Positions 47,748 through 56,733 of a stretch of 64,000 nucleotides of DNA are shown here, piece after piece. Position numbers and translations under genes: made by a program. This DNA comes from Chlorobium sp. (GTDB taxonomy: Bacteria; Bacteroidota; Chlorobiia; Chlorobiales; Chlorobiaceae). The stretch lies in assembly GCA_005862225.1 (NCBI GenBank), contig SZXV01000002.1:186001-250000 (forward strand), read 5' to 3'. The number at the start of each line of letters is the position of its first letter. The stretch's first letter is position 1. The notes under the pieces were generated by a model, which was given only the letters and a program-made list of their open reading frames with translations, did not search any database and was not told where the DNA came from.

Positions 47748-49255
47748 AGTAACCCCTCCCGAATCAGCAGTTCTTTGAGATGATCTTCGGCAGCATAGGC
47801 CGCACCGAGAGAGAGCTTGAGACTCTCCATGGCTTGCTCAATCGTCAGAGTTTCTTCTTCAATGAGAGGTTCAATATAGCGAGGAATGTTCAGGTTGAAA
47901 TTGTTCTCCCGAATTTCGTCGAGGGTGACGACCCGGCAAATTCCCTCTACATCCTGAAAGTCATGATACCAACGGTGGATGTTTTTTACATGTTCCGCCA
48001 GCAGTTCGTTCTGTGCCCGGCAGGTTTTGAACTCCTTGGAGGCATCAATGAACAAAATCTTCTGGCGACGCTTGTGAAGTTTGGTTTCACGGAAAACAAG
48101 CGTGCAGGCGGCCAGACCGGTACCGTAAAAGAGGTTGGAGCCAAGCCCAATGACCGCTTCAAGCTTGTCCATCTCCACCAGTTTGCGACGGATTTCTCCC
48201 TCCTTCGACATGCGAAAGAGCACGCCGTGAGGCAGCACCACCGCCATGCGTCCCTTTTTGGGAGCCAAGGACTTGATCATGTGCTGCACCCATGCGAAGT
48301 CGCCTGATTTTGCGGGTGGTAGTCCGGCAATGTTGCGCCCGAATGGATCGTTCACCCAGGCATCCTCACCCCATCGGTCGAGCGAAAAGGGAGGATTGGC
48401 AATCACGCAGTCGAACGTGTCAAGGCTGTCGCCGGAATAGAAGGCGGGTTGGCGCAAGGTGTCCCCGCGTTCAATATGAAAATCTTCCGCACCGTGTAAA
48501 AAGAGGTTCATGCGGGCAATGGCAGAGGTGGTGAGGTTCTTTTCCTGACCGTAGAGTTTGCCGAGCATCAGTTTTTCGTCGCCGCCATGCTCTTTGACGA
48601 GGTGCAGAGCTTCAAGCAGCATTCCGCCGGTACCGCAGGCGGGGTCGTATACGCTCTCGCCAGCTTCGGGCGCCAGAATGCGCACCAGAAGAGCGACCAC
48701 AGAACGGGGTGTGTAAAACTCTCCAGCTTTCTTGTTGGTGAGATCGGCAAATTTTTTGATCAGGTATTCGTAGGATTGACCAAGAATATCGGTTCTGCAA
48801 TGCTCGTTTCCGAGGTTCAGCGATGAAAAGTGTTCGATCAGATCTTTGAGAAGGGCGTCAGAGAGGCGCTCCTTGTTGCTCCATTGGGCATCACCAAAAA
48901 TTCCGTGCAGGGTATCCGGGTTGGCCTGCTCAATGTTGCGCATGGCTTTTTGGAGCGCATGTCCAATGTTGGTGCTTCTTGATCGAACGTCGTTCCAGTG
49001 GCACTCATCAGGGACCTGAAAGCGATGGTTTTCTGGAAAAAATGCAAAATCGAGGTCACCACCAGACTCTTCAAGAGCAACAGTGAACTCTTCGTCATAA
49101 ACGTCGGAAAGGCGCTTGAAAAACAGGAGTGGAAAAATGTACGTTTTGAAATCAGCGGCATCAACTGGGCCCCGCAGAATATTGGCAGCTTCCCAGAGGT
49201 GACTGGAGAGGGTTCCCTGCTGGATCACCTGATCATTTTCGCCCTTTTGCCTCAT
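47744..49255 (-). CDS. hsdM: Type I methyltransferase subunit 1 (NPPF type)
   Basis: 503 residues, standard HsdM. An N-terminal helical domain is followed by the methyltransferase core with D-P-A-C-G-T-G-G at 204-211 and N-P-P-F at 287-290, the form that makes N6-methyladenine. It is the first gene of the operon, reading away from pnp and the Fic remnant. A second, clearly related HsdM follows with a 4-base overlap, so the natural complex is probably M1-M2-S. No ribosome binding site is evident before ATG 49255. Confidence 0.95.
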   Translation of the reverse strand: MRQKGENDQVIQQGTLSSHLWEAANILRGPVDAADFKTYIFPLLFFKRLSDVYDEEFTVALEESGGDLDFAFFPENHRFQVPDECHWNDVRSRSTNIGHALQKAMRNIEQANPDTLHGIFGDAQWSNKERLSDALLKDLIEHFSSLNLGNEHCRTDILGQSYEYLIKKFADLTNKKAGEFYTPRSVVALLVRILAPEAGESVYDPACGTGGMLLEALHLVKEHGGDEKLMLGKLYGQEKNLTTSAIARMNLFLHGAEDFHIERGDTLRQPAFYSGDSLDTFDCVIANPPFSLDRWGEDAWVNDPFGRNIAGLPPAKSGDFAWVQHMIKSLAPKKGRMAVVLPHGVLFRMSKEGEIRRKLVEMDKLEAVIGLGSNLFYGTGLAACTLVFRETKLHKRRQKILFIDASKEFKTCRAQNELLAEHVKNIHRWYHDFQDVEGICRVVTLDEIRENNFNLNIPRYIEPLIEEETLTIEQAMESLKLSLGAAYAAEDHLKELLIREGLL

Positions 49256-49411
49256 GGAGTTTCAATAAGCAGTTTCTTTTCTTGTTTGAAGCGTAAGCTT
49301 TGTTGCCGTCAACTTAGCATAGAGAATAACATTACGGCAAAAACAGGAAATCGTTGTTAACTGGTGATGCGGGTTTGATGTGCAAAAGATAATCGATTTT
49401 AACTTCATTGG

Positions 49412-49448
49412 TTATTGTAAAATAACTATTGATCTTATTTTACAATAA
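49412..49448. promoter_or_regulatory. Perfect 14-bp inverted repeat, candidate operator
   Basis: TTATTGTAAAATAA and its exact complement, separated by 9 bases, lie 11 bases before the Fic remnant start and about 160 bases upstream of hsdM1. The A/T-rich arms with a 9-base spacer fit a dimeric DNA-binding protein rather than a terminator. It could control the former fic gene, the hsd operon, or both. Confidence 0.6.
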
Positions 49449-49459
49449 AGCGTCCATGT

Positions 49460-49594
49460 ATGAGGCGCAAACTTCAGGGTTCTTACACAAAGGTATCGAT
49501 GATTGGAGAGAGCGTTCTTGCTTTTGTTCCGGTTCCACTTCCACCGTATCCGTCAATTGAGTGGTCTCTGGAATTGCTTGGCAAGTTTGATCAG
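49460..49594 (+). pseudogene. Truncated Fic family protein, N-terminus only
   Basis: About 45 codons read as the N-terminus of a Fic protein of the type found beside type I hsd loci: M-R-R-K-L-Q-G-S-Y near the start, then G-E-S-V-L-A-F-V-P-V-P-L-P-P-Y-P-S-I-E-W and L-L-G-K-F-D-Q. After that the similarity stops, the H-x-F-x-D/E-G-N-G-R catalytic motif is absent, and the frame runs into the pnp 3' end. It is a deletion remnant at the island edge. Confidence 0.65.
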
Positions 49595-49640
49595 TGTTTC
49601 GACGCCCGTTTCTTGATTTGCATTGACCGGGTTAAATTAA

Positions 49641-49672
49641 CAAGGCAGTACCGTGTGGACGCTACTGCCTTG
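49641..49672. terminator. Hairpin between the Fic remnant and pnp
   Basis: A perfect 10-pair stem (CAAGGCAGTA / TACTGCCTTG) with a 12-base loop. TTTT follows on the plus side, and a weaker T/A mix on the minus side, where it lies about 20 bases past the pnp stop. It probably ends pnp. Confidence 0.6.
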
Positions 49673-49690
49673 TTTTCAGTCTTGATGTGT

Positions 49691-51877
49691 TCAGTTATTC
49701 CCGGTGCCGCTATCTTTCGCACTATCCTGATCAACGGCCTTAATTGAGAGGGCAAACTTTGTTTTTCCGGTGCGAGGATCCTTGCGGACATCCACCAGCT
49801 TGACCTTTACCTTCTCGCCGATTTTCAGGTGATCGCTCACCTTTGTCACTCTTGTGCTTGATATTTCGGAGATATGAACAAGCCCGTCAGTTTTGGGAAG
49901 AAATTCCACAAAAGCGCCAAGCTCATCACGAATGTCGCGTACCTTTCCAACATAAATCATACCGACTTCGGGTTTTGCCGTAAGACTTTTTATGGTAGCC
50001 AGCGCTGCGTTTGTTCCCTCACTGGTCGAGCAGGCAATGGTGACGGTGCCGTCGTCCGAAATATTGATCTCTGCGCCGGTCTCTTCTGTAATGCTTCGGA
50101 TAGTTTCGCCCCCTTTGCCGATAATCATGCCGATACAGTCAACAGGCACCTTGATGGTGGTCAGTTTCGGAGCGAAATTGGCAAGTTCACTTCGGGTCGA
50201 GGAGATTGCCTTCTCCATCTCTCCAAGAATGTGAAGCCGTCCCTTGCGAGCCTGTTCCAGAGCATTTTCGAGAATATGATAGTCGAGCCCGTCAATCTTG
50301 ATGTCCATCTGGCATGCGGTAATTCCGTCTCTGGTGCCTGAAACCTTGAAATCCATATCTCCAAGGTGATCTTCGTTACCGAGAATATCGGAGAGCACTG
50401 CATACGATGAATCCTCTTTGATCAAACCCATGGCAATCCCTGAAACCGGTTTTTTGATCGGCACACCACCATCCATGAGGGCAAGTGTTCCGCCGCAGAC
50501 TGAAGCCATTGATGAGGAGCCGTTCGATTCAAGAATATCCGACACTATGCGGATGGTGTAGGGGAACTCCTCCTGTGTGGGAGCGACCATCTTGATGGAT
50601 CGTTCGGCAAGGTTGCCGTGGCCGATCTCTCTGCGTCCGATGCTTCCAAGTCTTCCGCACTCTCCAACGCTGAACGGCGGGAAGTTGTAGTGGAGAAAGA
50701 ATGTTTTGTCATCACTGTTTGTCAGGGTATCAACAGATTGCGCATCTTTTTTGGTGCCCAGAGTAATGGTGACAAGGGCCTGGGTTTCGCCTCTGGTGAA
50801 GAGGGCTGAACCGTGGGCTCTCGGGATGATTCCAAGTTCAATGCTGATGGGACGGACCTCGTCAAGAGCGCGACCGTCAAGACGTTTGGCATCGTCAAGA
50901 ATCATGTGGCGCATGACTCTTTTTTCGATAGCGTGAATCTGCTCTTCGATGATATGAGCGTTCAGACAGAGTGCTTTTGAGGCGTCAGCCTGTATATCTT
51001 CGCTGCTGATTGCCGCCTTGAAATGTTCAAGGGTCGCATCAATGATTTCGTGATAGATGAGGGCGGTCTGATCTGCTCTCTGCTCTTTTGCGAGCGGGGT
51101 ATAGGCAAGCTCCTTCAAACGGGTTTCACAGAGCCCGCGAACAACTTCGGTAAGTGCCGCCGGTATCACTGTCGGCGTAAATGGACGTTGTGGTTTGGCA
51201 ACTTCAGCAGCAATTTCGTTTTGAAGAGCGCAGAGTTTTCGGATTGCATTATGGCCGAACTGGATGGCCTCAACCATCTCGGCTTCGGAGATCTCTTTCA
51301 TTTCACCCTCAAGCATACAGATGGTATCATTGGTGCCGCCAATGCAGATATCAATGTCACTCTTCTGCAATTCGTTGATATCAGGATTGATGATATAGAG
51401 CCCATTGATTCTGCCGACCCTCACTTCAGACATAGGGTTCCGGAAAGGGATATCAGAGACCATGATGGCGGCTGAAGCAGCAAGGCCGCCGAGCACATCA
51501 CCATCATTAATCTGGTCTGAAGAGATAACGGTAACAATAATCTGGGTTTCATAAAGGTAGCCGTCCGGAAAGAGCGGACGAAGTGCGCGATCAATAAGCC
51601 TGGCGGAGAGAATCTCTTTTTCCGAAGGACGGCTTTCGCGTTTGAAAAAGCCACCCGGAAATTTTCCGGCGGCCGAATATTTTTCGCGGTATTCAACCTG
51701 GAGAGGGAAGAAGTCCTGGTTTGGAGGTGGAGTCTTTTTGCTTGAAACAACCGTTGCAATCACCATAGTGTCGCCAAGGCGGACAACTACAGCACCATCG
51801 GCCTGTTTTGCCATTTTACCGGTCTCAATCGAGATTACCTTGCCTTGTCCCAGATCAATTGCTTTGTTAACAATCAT
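49691..51877 (-). CDS. pnp: Polyribonucleotide nucleotidyltransferase
   Basis: 728 residues. It degrades RNA phosphorolytically from the 3' end. Two RNase PH domains flank a helical linker; a KH domain ([11 protein letters not shown] near 590) and an S1 domain ([11 protein letters not shown] onward) close the protein. It is normally next to rpsO, but rpsO is not here; the neighbours are panC upstream and the hsd island downstream. Confidence 0.97.
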   Translation of the reverse strand: MIVNKAIDLGQGKVISIETGKMAKQADGAVVVRLGDTMVIATVVSSKKTPPPNQDFFPLQVEYREKYSAAGKFPGGFFKRESRPSEKEILSARLIDRALRPLFPDGYLYETQIIVTVISSDQINDGDVLGGLAASAAIMVSDIPFRNPMSEVRVGRINGLYIINPDINELQKSDIDICIGGTNDTICMLEGEMKEISEAEMVEAIQFGHNAIRKLCALQNEIAAEVAKPQRPFTPTVIPAALTEVVRGLCETRLKELAYTPLAKEQRADQTALIYHEIIDATLEHFKAAISSEDIQADASKALCLNAHIIEEQIHAIEKRVMRHMILDDAKRLDGRALDEVRPISIELGIIPRAHGSALFTRGETQALVTITLGTKKDAQSVDTLTNSDDKTFFLHYNFPPFSVGECGRLGSIGRREIGHGNLAERSIKMVAPTQEEFPYTIRIVSDILESNGSSSMASVCGGTLALMDGGVPIKKPVSGIAMGLIKEDSSYAVLSDILGNEDHLGDMDFKVSGTRDGITACQMDIKIDGLDYHILENALEQARKGRLHILGEMEKAISSTRSELANFAPKLTTIKVPVDCIGMIIGKGGETIRSITEETGAEINISDDGTVTIACSTSEGTNAALATIKSLTAKPEVGMIYVGKVRDIRDELGAFVEFLPKTDGLVHISEISSTRVTKVSDHLKIGEKVKVKLVDVRKDPRTGKTKFALSIKAVDQDSAKDSGTGNN

Positions 51878-51993
51878 GGAAATCGTGTTGTAAGTAGTGA
51901 TAAAAATAGTGCCCGGTCTTACTCAAGCAAAAAATATGTTTTGTAATATAATAATAAAAAAGTCTCTTCCGGTACATTGATCTTTGGTGCCGG

Positions 51994-52845
51994 TCATGTT
52001 CGGAACTTCCCGTTGTCGATAAGCCGGACACTCCCGATAGAGACGGCAAGGAGCAGGCGATACTCCTTTGCCGCTTCGGCAGTTTCGGCAGGTTCAAAGG
52101 TTGCTTCATCCACAAAACTGACATACTCAGGCCTGCATCCAGGCGCAGAGATGATCATCGCTTCAATTTCTGCGGCAATTGTCCCAAGATTTTTTTCCTG
52201 CGCAGCAAGACGTTTTTCGGCATGACAGATTCCCTGATAAAGAATACCAGCAGTGCTGTGTTGCTGACTTGAGAGGTATATATTTCTTGAGCTTACGGCC
52301 AAACCATTTTCTTCTCTTACAATAGGCGCCGCCACAATGGAAATATCCATGTTGAGATCAGAAACAAGCCGTCGGATGATGGCAAGCTGCTGCGCATCCT
52401 TTTCACCAAAGATTGCTGTATGTGGTTTTGTAATATTGAACAGTTTTGTCACGATGGTGGCAACACCGTTAAAATGCCCCGGTCGGAGCACTCCTTCAAA
52501 TCGTTCTGCCAGCGCGCCGCACGAAAGAGTGGTCTGAAAAAGTTCGGGGTAGATGCTTTCGACATCAGGTGCGAAGAGATAATCGACACCCGCTGATTTG
52601 GCCAGAGCAACATCCTTTTCGAAAGGTCTTGGGTAACGATGGAGATCTTCAGCAGGTCCAAACTGTCTTGGGTTGACAAAGATGGTGAAAATAACCGTTC
52701 CGGCACTCTCCCTGGCAAGTTTCACAAGACTCAGATGCCCTTCGTGCAGCGCACCCATGGTCATGACGACACCAATACGCTGACGGTTGAGCCTTAACTT
52801 GTTGGCAACATCCTGCATCTGAACGGGGTCAGTGATGATCTGCAT
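51994..52845 (-). CDS. panC: Pantothenate synthetase
   Basis: 283 residues. It joins pantoate and beta-alanine using ATP. Family motifs: [15 protein letters not shown] near the start, [17 protein letters not shown] and S-S-R-N-I-Y-L-S. The frame is open to 52890, but ATG 52845 (M-Q-I-I-T) fits family length. That start lies 17 bases inside the 3' end of rsmI, so the two are probably coupled. Confidence 0.96.
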   Translation of the reverse strand: MQIITDPVQMQDVANKLRLNRQRIGVVMTMGALHEGHLSLVKLARESAGTVIFTIFVNPRQFGPAEDLHRYPRPFEKDVALAKSAGVDYLFAPDVESIYPELFQTTLSCGALAERFEGVLRPGHFNGVATIVTKLFNITKPHTAIFGEKDAQQLAIIRRLVSDLNMDISIVAAPIVREENGLAVSSRNIYLSSQQHSTAGILYQGICHAEKRLAAQEKNLGTIAAEIEAMIISAPGCRPEYVSFVDEATFEPAETAEAAKEYRLLLAVSIGSVRLIDNGKFRT

Positions 52846-53563
52846 GGTTCTCTTCTGATTTGATTGTTTTTTTGTCGGACGGGCGAACAATCACAACAAA
52901 CTCTCCGCGCGTTTTTCCGTCAGCAAGCTGTTGACGGATCTCTTCAATTGTTCCGGTAAGATACTCTTCAAACATTTTGGTCATCTCCCGGCCAATAAAA
53001 ATCTGTGCATCAGGCAGGAGGAGGCTCACTTCGTCAAGAAGCTTGAGAATTCTGTAGGGCGATTCGTACACAACAAACGAAGCGTGCAGTCCGGCCAGAT
53101 ATTCAAGGCGACTTTTACGCCCTTTCTTGTGTGGAAGAAAGCCGGCGAAAAAGAAATTGTTGACCGGAAGCGGACAGACTGACAGTGCCGCAGTCAGGGC
53201 GCTTGCGCCCGGAACAGGAATCATCCTGAACTGTCGTTCATGCAAGGCGTGCAGCAGCGCATAACCGGGATCACTGATAACCGGAGTTCCGGCATCGGTG
53301 ATCAGTGAGACATCAGTTCCCTCTTCAAGCAGTGCTATAATCTGCCCGATAGCACGTGGTTCGTTGTAGTTATGGTAACTGATGAGCTTTTTGCCTGAAA
53401 TGTCAAGATGGTGCAGCAGAATTGATGCGCGTCGCGTATCTTCACAGGCAATTGCACCGGATTGTTTCAGGGTCTTTATTGCTCTCAGGGTAATGTCTTC
53501 GAGATTGCCAAGAGGCGTTGCAACAACGTACAGTGTTCCGGTATGTGAGAGTTCGGCTTGCAA
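52829..53563 (-). CDS. rsmI: 16S rRNA (cytidine1402-2'-O)-methyltransferase
   Basis: 244 residues, a tetrapyrrole-methylase-fold enzyme that 2'-O-methylates C1402 in the decoding centre. Motifs: [15 protein letters not shown] at the start, C-E-D-T-R-R, S-Y-H-N-Y-N-E and [13 protein letters not shown]. The start codon is TTG 53563, where homologues begin. It is divergent from the ABC ATPase gene. Confidence 0.95.
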   Translation of the reverse strand: MQAELSHTGTLYVVATPLGNLEDITLRAIKTLKQSGAIACEDTRRASILLHHLDISGKKLISYHNYNEPRAIGQIIALLEEGTDVSLITDAGTPVISDPGYALLHALHERQFRMIPVPGASALTAALSVCPLPVNNFFFAGFLPHKKGRKSRLEYLAGLHASFVVYESPYRILKLLDEVSLLLPDAQIFIGREMTKMFEEYLTGTIEEIRQQLADGKTRGEFVVIVRPSDKKTIKSEENHADHH

Positions 53564-53658
53564 GGGAAGAAGAGTTCCTTGAACAAATGGTTTGTTATGT
53601 AGATTCGACAGTTTTGTATTATAATAATAAAAATACGATAAACAGCGTTCAGAAGCAG

Positions 53659-54648
53659 ATGAAGGATCAGGAACAGTTACTGTCGGTCAGCGACTTGCGG
53701 GTTCATTTTCCCGGAAGAAAAAGTGGCTTTATAGGCAAACCCCTTCCGATACAAGTGGTTAACGGTGTCTCTTTCGAGGTTTATAAAGGTGAGACGCTTG
53801 GTCTTGTCGGTGAATCGGGTTGTGGGAAAACAACTCTCGGCAGAGCTTTGATTCGTCTTGGTCATCCCGTGGTGAGCGGCAAGCTTTTGTTTGAAGGCCG
53901 GGAAATTTCCGGTATTGGAAATCGGGAGTTTCGCTTTCTGCGTAAAGAGATGCAGATGATTTTTCAGGATCCTTTCGGCTCGCTGAACCCCCGGTTGACG
54001 GTCGGGCAGATGCTTGCAGAGGTCTTGCTGGTTCATGGGATTGCCCGGGGTGAGGCTGCCCGCAGGAGGATTGAGGAGCTGCTCAATATCGTCGGCTTGA
54101 ACAGCGAGTACTATAATCGGTATCCGCATGAATTTTCCGGCGGGCAACGGCAGCGGATCGGCATTGCAAGGGCGATAGCGGTCAACCCGAAATTTATTAT
54201 CTGTGATGAACCTGTTTCAGCGCTTGATGTTTCAATTCAGTCACAGATTATCAATTTACTCAAGGATCTTCAGCGAGATTTAGGATTGACGTATCTCTTC
54301 ATTGCCCACGATCTTTCGGTGGTTGAATATATTTCCGACAGGGTTGCTGTCATGTATCTTGGTAAAATTGTGGAGATTGCAGACTCTGCTGAACTCTATG
54401 CCAACCCGAAACATCCATATACAAAAGCGCTGCTGTCGGCAATTCCCAACCCTGAGCCGGGAGGCAAAAAAGAGAGGATTCTTTTGAACGGCGATTTACC
54501 CGGACCGCTCTCCATCCCTTCAGGATGCAGTTTTCATCCGCGTTGTCCTGTCGCAACGGCGGAGTGCCGCAACAGGGAGCCGAAACTTCGAAATCTTAAT
54601 AATAATAATAATAACAGCCACCAGGCAAGTTGTCTTCTTTATGAATAA
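53659..54648 (+). CDS. Oligopeptide-type ABC transporter ATPase (OppF/DppF-like)
   Basis: 329 residues. Walker A G-E-S-G-C-G-K-T-T, signature F-S-G-G-Q-R-Q-R, Walker B I-I-C-D-E-P-V-S-A-L-D-V-S and H-loop I-A-H-D-L-S-V are present. The C-terminal oligo_HPY region includes C-S-F-H-P-R-C-P. It energises peptide or nickel uptake with a partner ATPase, two permeases and a binding protein, none of which is next to it. An (AAT)5-AAC tract at 54598-54615 encodes six asparagines near the C-terminus. The start ATG 53659 fits family length; the frame is open to 53518. Confidence 0.93.
   Translation: MKDQEQLLSVSDLRVHFPGRKSGFIGKPLPIQVVNGVSFEVYKGETLGLVGESGCGKTTLGRALIRLGHPVVSGKLLFEGREISGIGNREFRFLRKEMQMIFQDPFGSLNPRLTVGQMLAEVLLVHGIARGEAARRRIEELLNIVGLNSEYYNRYPHEFSGGQRQRIGIARAIAVNPKFIICDEPVSALDVSIQSQIINLLKDLQRDLGLTYLFIAHDLSVVEYISDRVAVMYLGKIVEIADSAELYANPKHPYTKALLSAIPNPEPGGKKERILLNGDLPGPLSIPSGCSFHPRCPVATAECRNREPKLRNLNNNNNNSHQASCLLYE
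54598..54615 (+). repeat. AAT trinucleotide tract inside the ABC ATPase gene
   Basis: Five AAT units followed by AAC encode Asn-6 in the variable tail after the cysteine motif. Length change would add or remove Asn residues without shifting frame. Confidence 0.8.
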
Positions 54649-56443
54649 TTCGAGTATGCCAGCAAAGAGAGGGGGATGTTTTCGCAAAGGATGCCTTGCC
54701 CTCGTTATTATTCCGGTTTTGATTCTGGCTGGAGTATTCTGGAGCATTCGTTCTTCTCATTCCGTTCCCGACAGCTTTGTGCTGACGCTCCCTCTCAGCG
54801 GAGGGCTTGATGAAATTCGCAATGAAAGCTCTTCACTGCCCTTGATGCCAGCCCGAGGGCCGCTCTCTCTTCAGGAGCTGCTGTTTGTGCTCAATCAGGC
54901 GGCGACGGATGATCGGGTCAAGGAGGTTGTGCTCGATATCGACGGGCTTCATGCCACTCCGGCAAAAATTGCGGAAGTGAGGGTGGCTGTTGAAAAGTAT
55001 CGTCAAAAGGGCAAAAAAGTTACAGCGTTTCTTCATTCTGCCGAAGACAGTGATTATCTCCTGGCATCGTCATGTGACGCTATTATCGTCGAACGGGGCG
55101 GCTATCTTCTGCTTGACGGGCTGAAGGCCGAGTCTCTTTTTTATACCACACCGCTTGGGAAAATAGGTGTACAGGTGCAGGCCGCGCAGTGGAAAAAGTA
55201 CAAGAGCGGCATTGAGCCTTTTGTCAGAACCGGAGCAAGCAAAGAGTACTTTGAGCAGATGAACGCCTTGCTTGATGAGGTGTACGATGATTATCTCACG
55301 TACGTTTCGAAGCGTCGCCACATCAGCAGAAGCTCTTTTGAGGCGATCATCAATAATGAAGCGCTGGTGTCGGCCAAAAAAGCAAAAACTCTCGGACTTG
55401 TTGACGGCATTTCCTCATACTGGGAGTTGCAGCGGGCGTTGACCCGGAAAATTACGGGCAAGGAGCTTACCAGTGAGAACGACGCTTATGTCAGCGCCTC
55501 CGAGTATCGTTCCTCAGTGACATGGCCGCAGAAATCAACCACTGATGAGGCGATTGCGGTCATTACCATGTCAGGGACGATTGTCCGTTCAGGAGGGGAG
55601 TTGGCTGAAGGTATCGATGTGGAGACGCTGAAAAACTCTCTTGATGCCGCTCTGGAGAACAAAAAAGTCAAAGCGCTTGTGCTGCGCATTGACAGCCCCG
55701 GTGGTGATGCTCTTGCATCAGCGGATATGCTTCAGATGCTTGATTCCGCTGCAGTGAAAAAACCTCTTGTGGTTTCAATGTCGGGTGTCGCGGCCTCGGG
55801 TGGTTATATGACCGCTCTTGCAGGAAAAACCATTTTTGCAGAGCCACTGACTATTACCGGATCAATCGGCGTCTACGCCCTGAAGCCAAATATCAGCGGA
55901 CTTGCCGATAAAATCGGTCTGAAGCGCGATGTTGTGACACGGGGCAGGTATGCTGATGCAAACAGCCCGTTCAAGCCTCTTGAGGGTGAAGCGTATAATA
56001 AATTTGTCGCGGCATCGGGAGAGGTGTATGATGATTTCATCAGCAAGGTTGCACGATCAAGAAAGATGACGATTACTGCAGTTGACTCTGTTGCCGGTGG
56101 AAGGGTCTGGACAGGAAGTCGTGCGATAAAGGCTGGTCTGGTTGATCGAACCGGAGGACTGTTTGATGCTCTTCAGGCAGCCCAGCGGCTCGCTAAAATT
56201 GATATGGGCAAACAGCCGAAAATATTGCTTTTTCCTGTGCAGAAAAGCTGGTTTGAATCTCTTCTGCAGGGCAATATGGCGAGTTTCAGCGACAGGATTG
56301 TTGTTGCCATCAAACAACAGTTACTGCACGAGATGGTGCCCCGGCGGCAATTTTCCTCCATTGAAGCATTTTATGACATGCTGACGCATTCGGGTCAGCT
56401 TCATATCCTTGCGGTGATGCCTTGCGAGGTTATTATTAATTGA
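54641..56443 (+). CDS. sppA: Signal peptide peptidase SppA, long form
   Basis: 600 residues, the 67-kDa form made of two homologous halves. A membrane anchor lies at residues ~18-40. The general-base Lys is expected in Q-W-K-K-Y-K-S-G-I-E-P-F of the N-terminal half. The nucleophile Ser is in G-V-A-A-S-G-G-Y-M of the C-terminal half. It digests signal peptides left in the membrane. The start overlaps the ABC ATPase stop by 8 bases. Confidence 0.95.
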   Translation: MNNSSMPAKRGGCFRKGCLALVIIPVLILAGVFWSIRSSHSVPDSFVLTLPLSGGLDEIRNESSSLPLMPARGPLSLQELLFVLNQAATDDRVKEVVLDIDGLHATPAKIAEVRVAVEKYRQKGKKVTAFLHSAEDSDYLLASSCDAIIVERGGYLLLDGLKAESLFYTTPLGKIGVQVQAAQWKKYKSGIEPFVRTGASKEYFEQMNALLDEVYDDYLTYVSKRRHISRSSFEAIINNEALVSAKKAKTLGLVDGISSYWELQRALTRKITGKELTSENDAYVSASEYRSSVTWPQKSTTDEAIAVITMSGTIVRSGGELAEGIDVETLKNSLDAALENKKVKALVLRIDSPGGDALASADMLQMLDSAAVKKPLVVSMSGVAASGGYMTALAGKTIFAEPLTITGSIGVYALKPNISGLADKIGLKRDVVTRGRYADANSPFKPLEGEAYNKFVAASGEVYDDFISKVARSRKMTITAVDSVAGGRVWTGSRAIKAGLVDRTGGLFDALQAAQRLAKIDMGKQPKILLFPVQKSWFESLLQGNMASFSDRIVVAIKQQLLHEMVPRRQFSSIEAFYDMLTHSGQLHILAVMPCEVIIN

Positions 56444-56457
56444 TTCATCTCTCGGGG

Positions 56458-56541
56458 TTGAATGCTCCACCGCTTGAGGGGAATGTGTGCCAGGCCACAT
56501 CTAAAAAAAGACCCCTTGCCGATTGCAGTGGGGAAGATTCA
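56458..56541. repeat. Degenerate dispersed double-hairpin repeat, copy B
   Basis: Related to copy A at 1991-2080: TTGAAT, CCACCG-C-TTG, AGGC, TCTAAAAA and a CCCC ... TTGCAGTGGGG hairpin occur in the same order. It is more decayed; the first hairpin is broken. It lies just after the sppA stop. Confidence 0.5.
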
Positions 56542-56649
56542 ATTGTTGAAAAGTTTTCCGCGACTTCAGTGGCCGAAGTGAGGTACAATCTCTATGGGTC
56601 ATATTCCCAACCTCTTGAGGCGTAAAGTATGATAGAGTCGTCTTCAAAA

Positions 56650-56672
56650 TACCCCGCAGCTTGTGACGGGGT
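56650..56672. repeat. Single hairpin related to the dispersed repeat, copy C
   Basis: TACCCCGCAGCTTGTGACGGGGT nearly repeats TACCCCGCAGCTTGCAGCGGGG of copy A, followed in both by a C/T-rich tail and ATT. It is followed by TTCTTTATT and may work as a terminator. Confidence 0.5.
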
Positions 56673-56699
56673 TCTTTATTCAGGGAGACCCTACTGACA

Positions 56700-56723
56700 G
56701 GGGCGGGATATAAGGCCCGCCCC
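56700..56723 (-). terminator. Hairpin directly after the porin gene
   Basis: A perfect 8-pair GC stem (GGGGCGGG / CCCGCCCC) with an 8-base loop starts 10 bases after the porin stop. It lacks a T-run; it may terminate weakly or protect the abundant porin mRNA. Confidence 0.5.
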
Positions 56724-56733
56724 GAAAGAGGAT

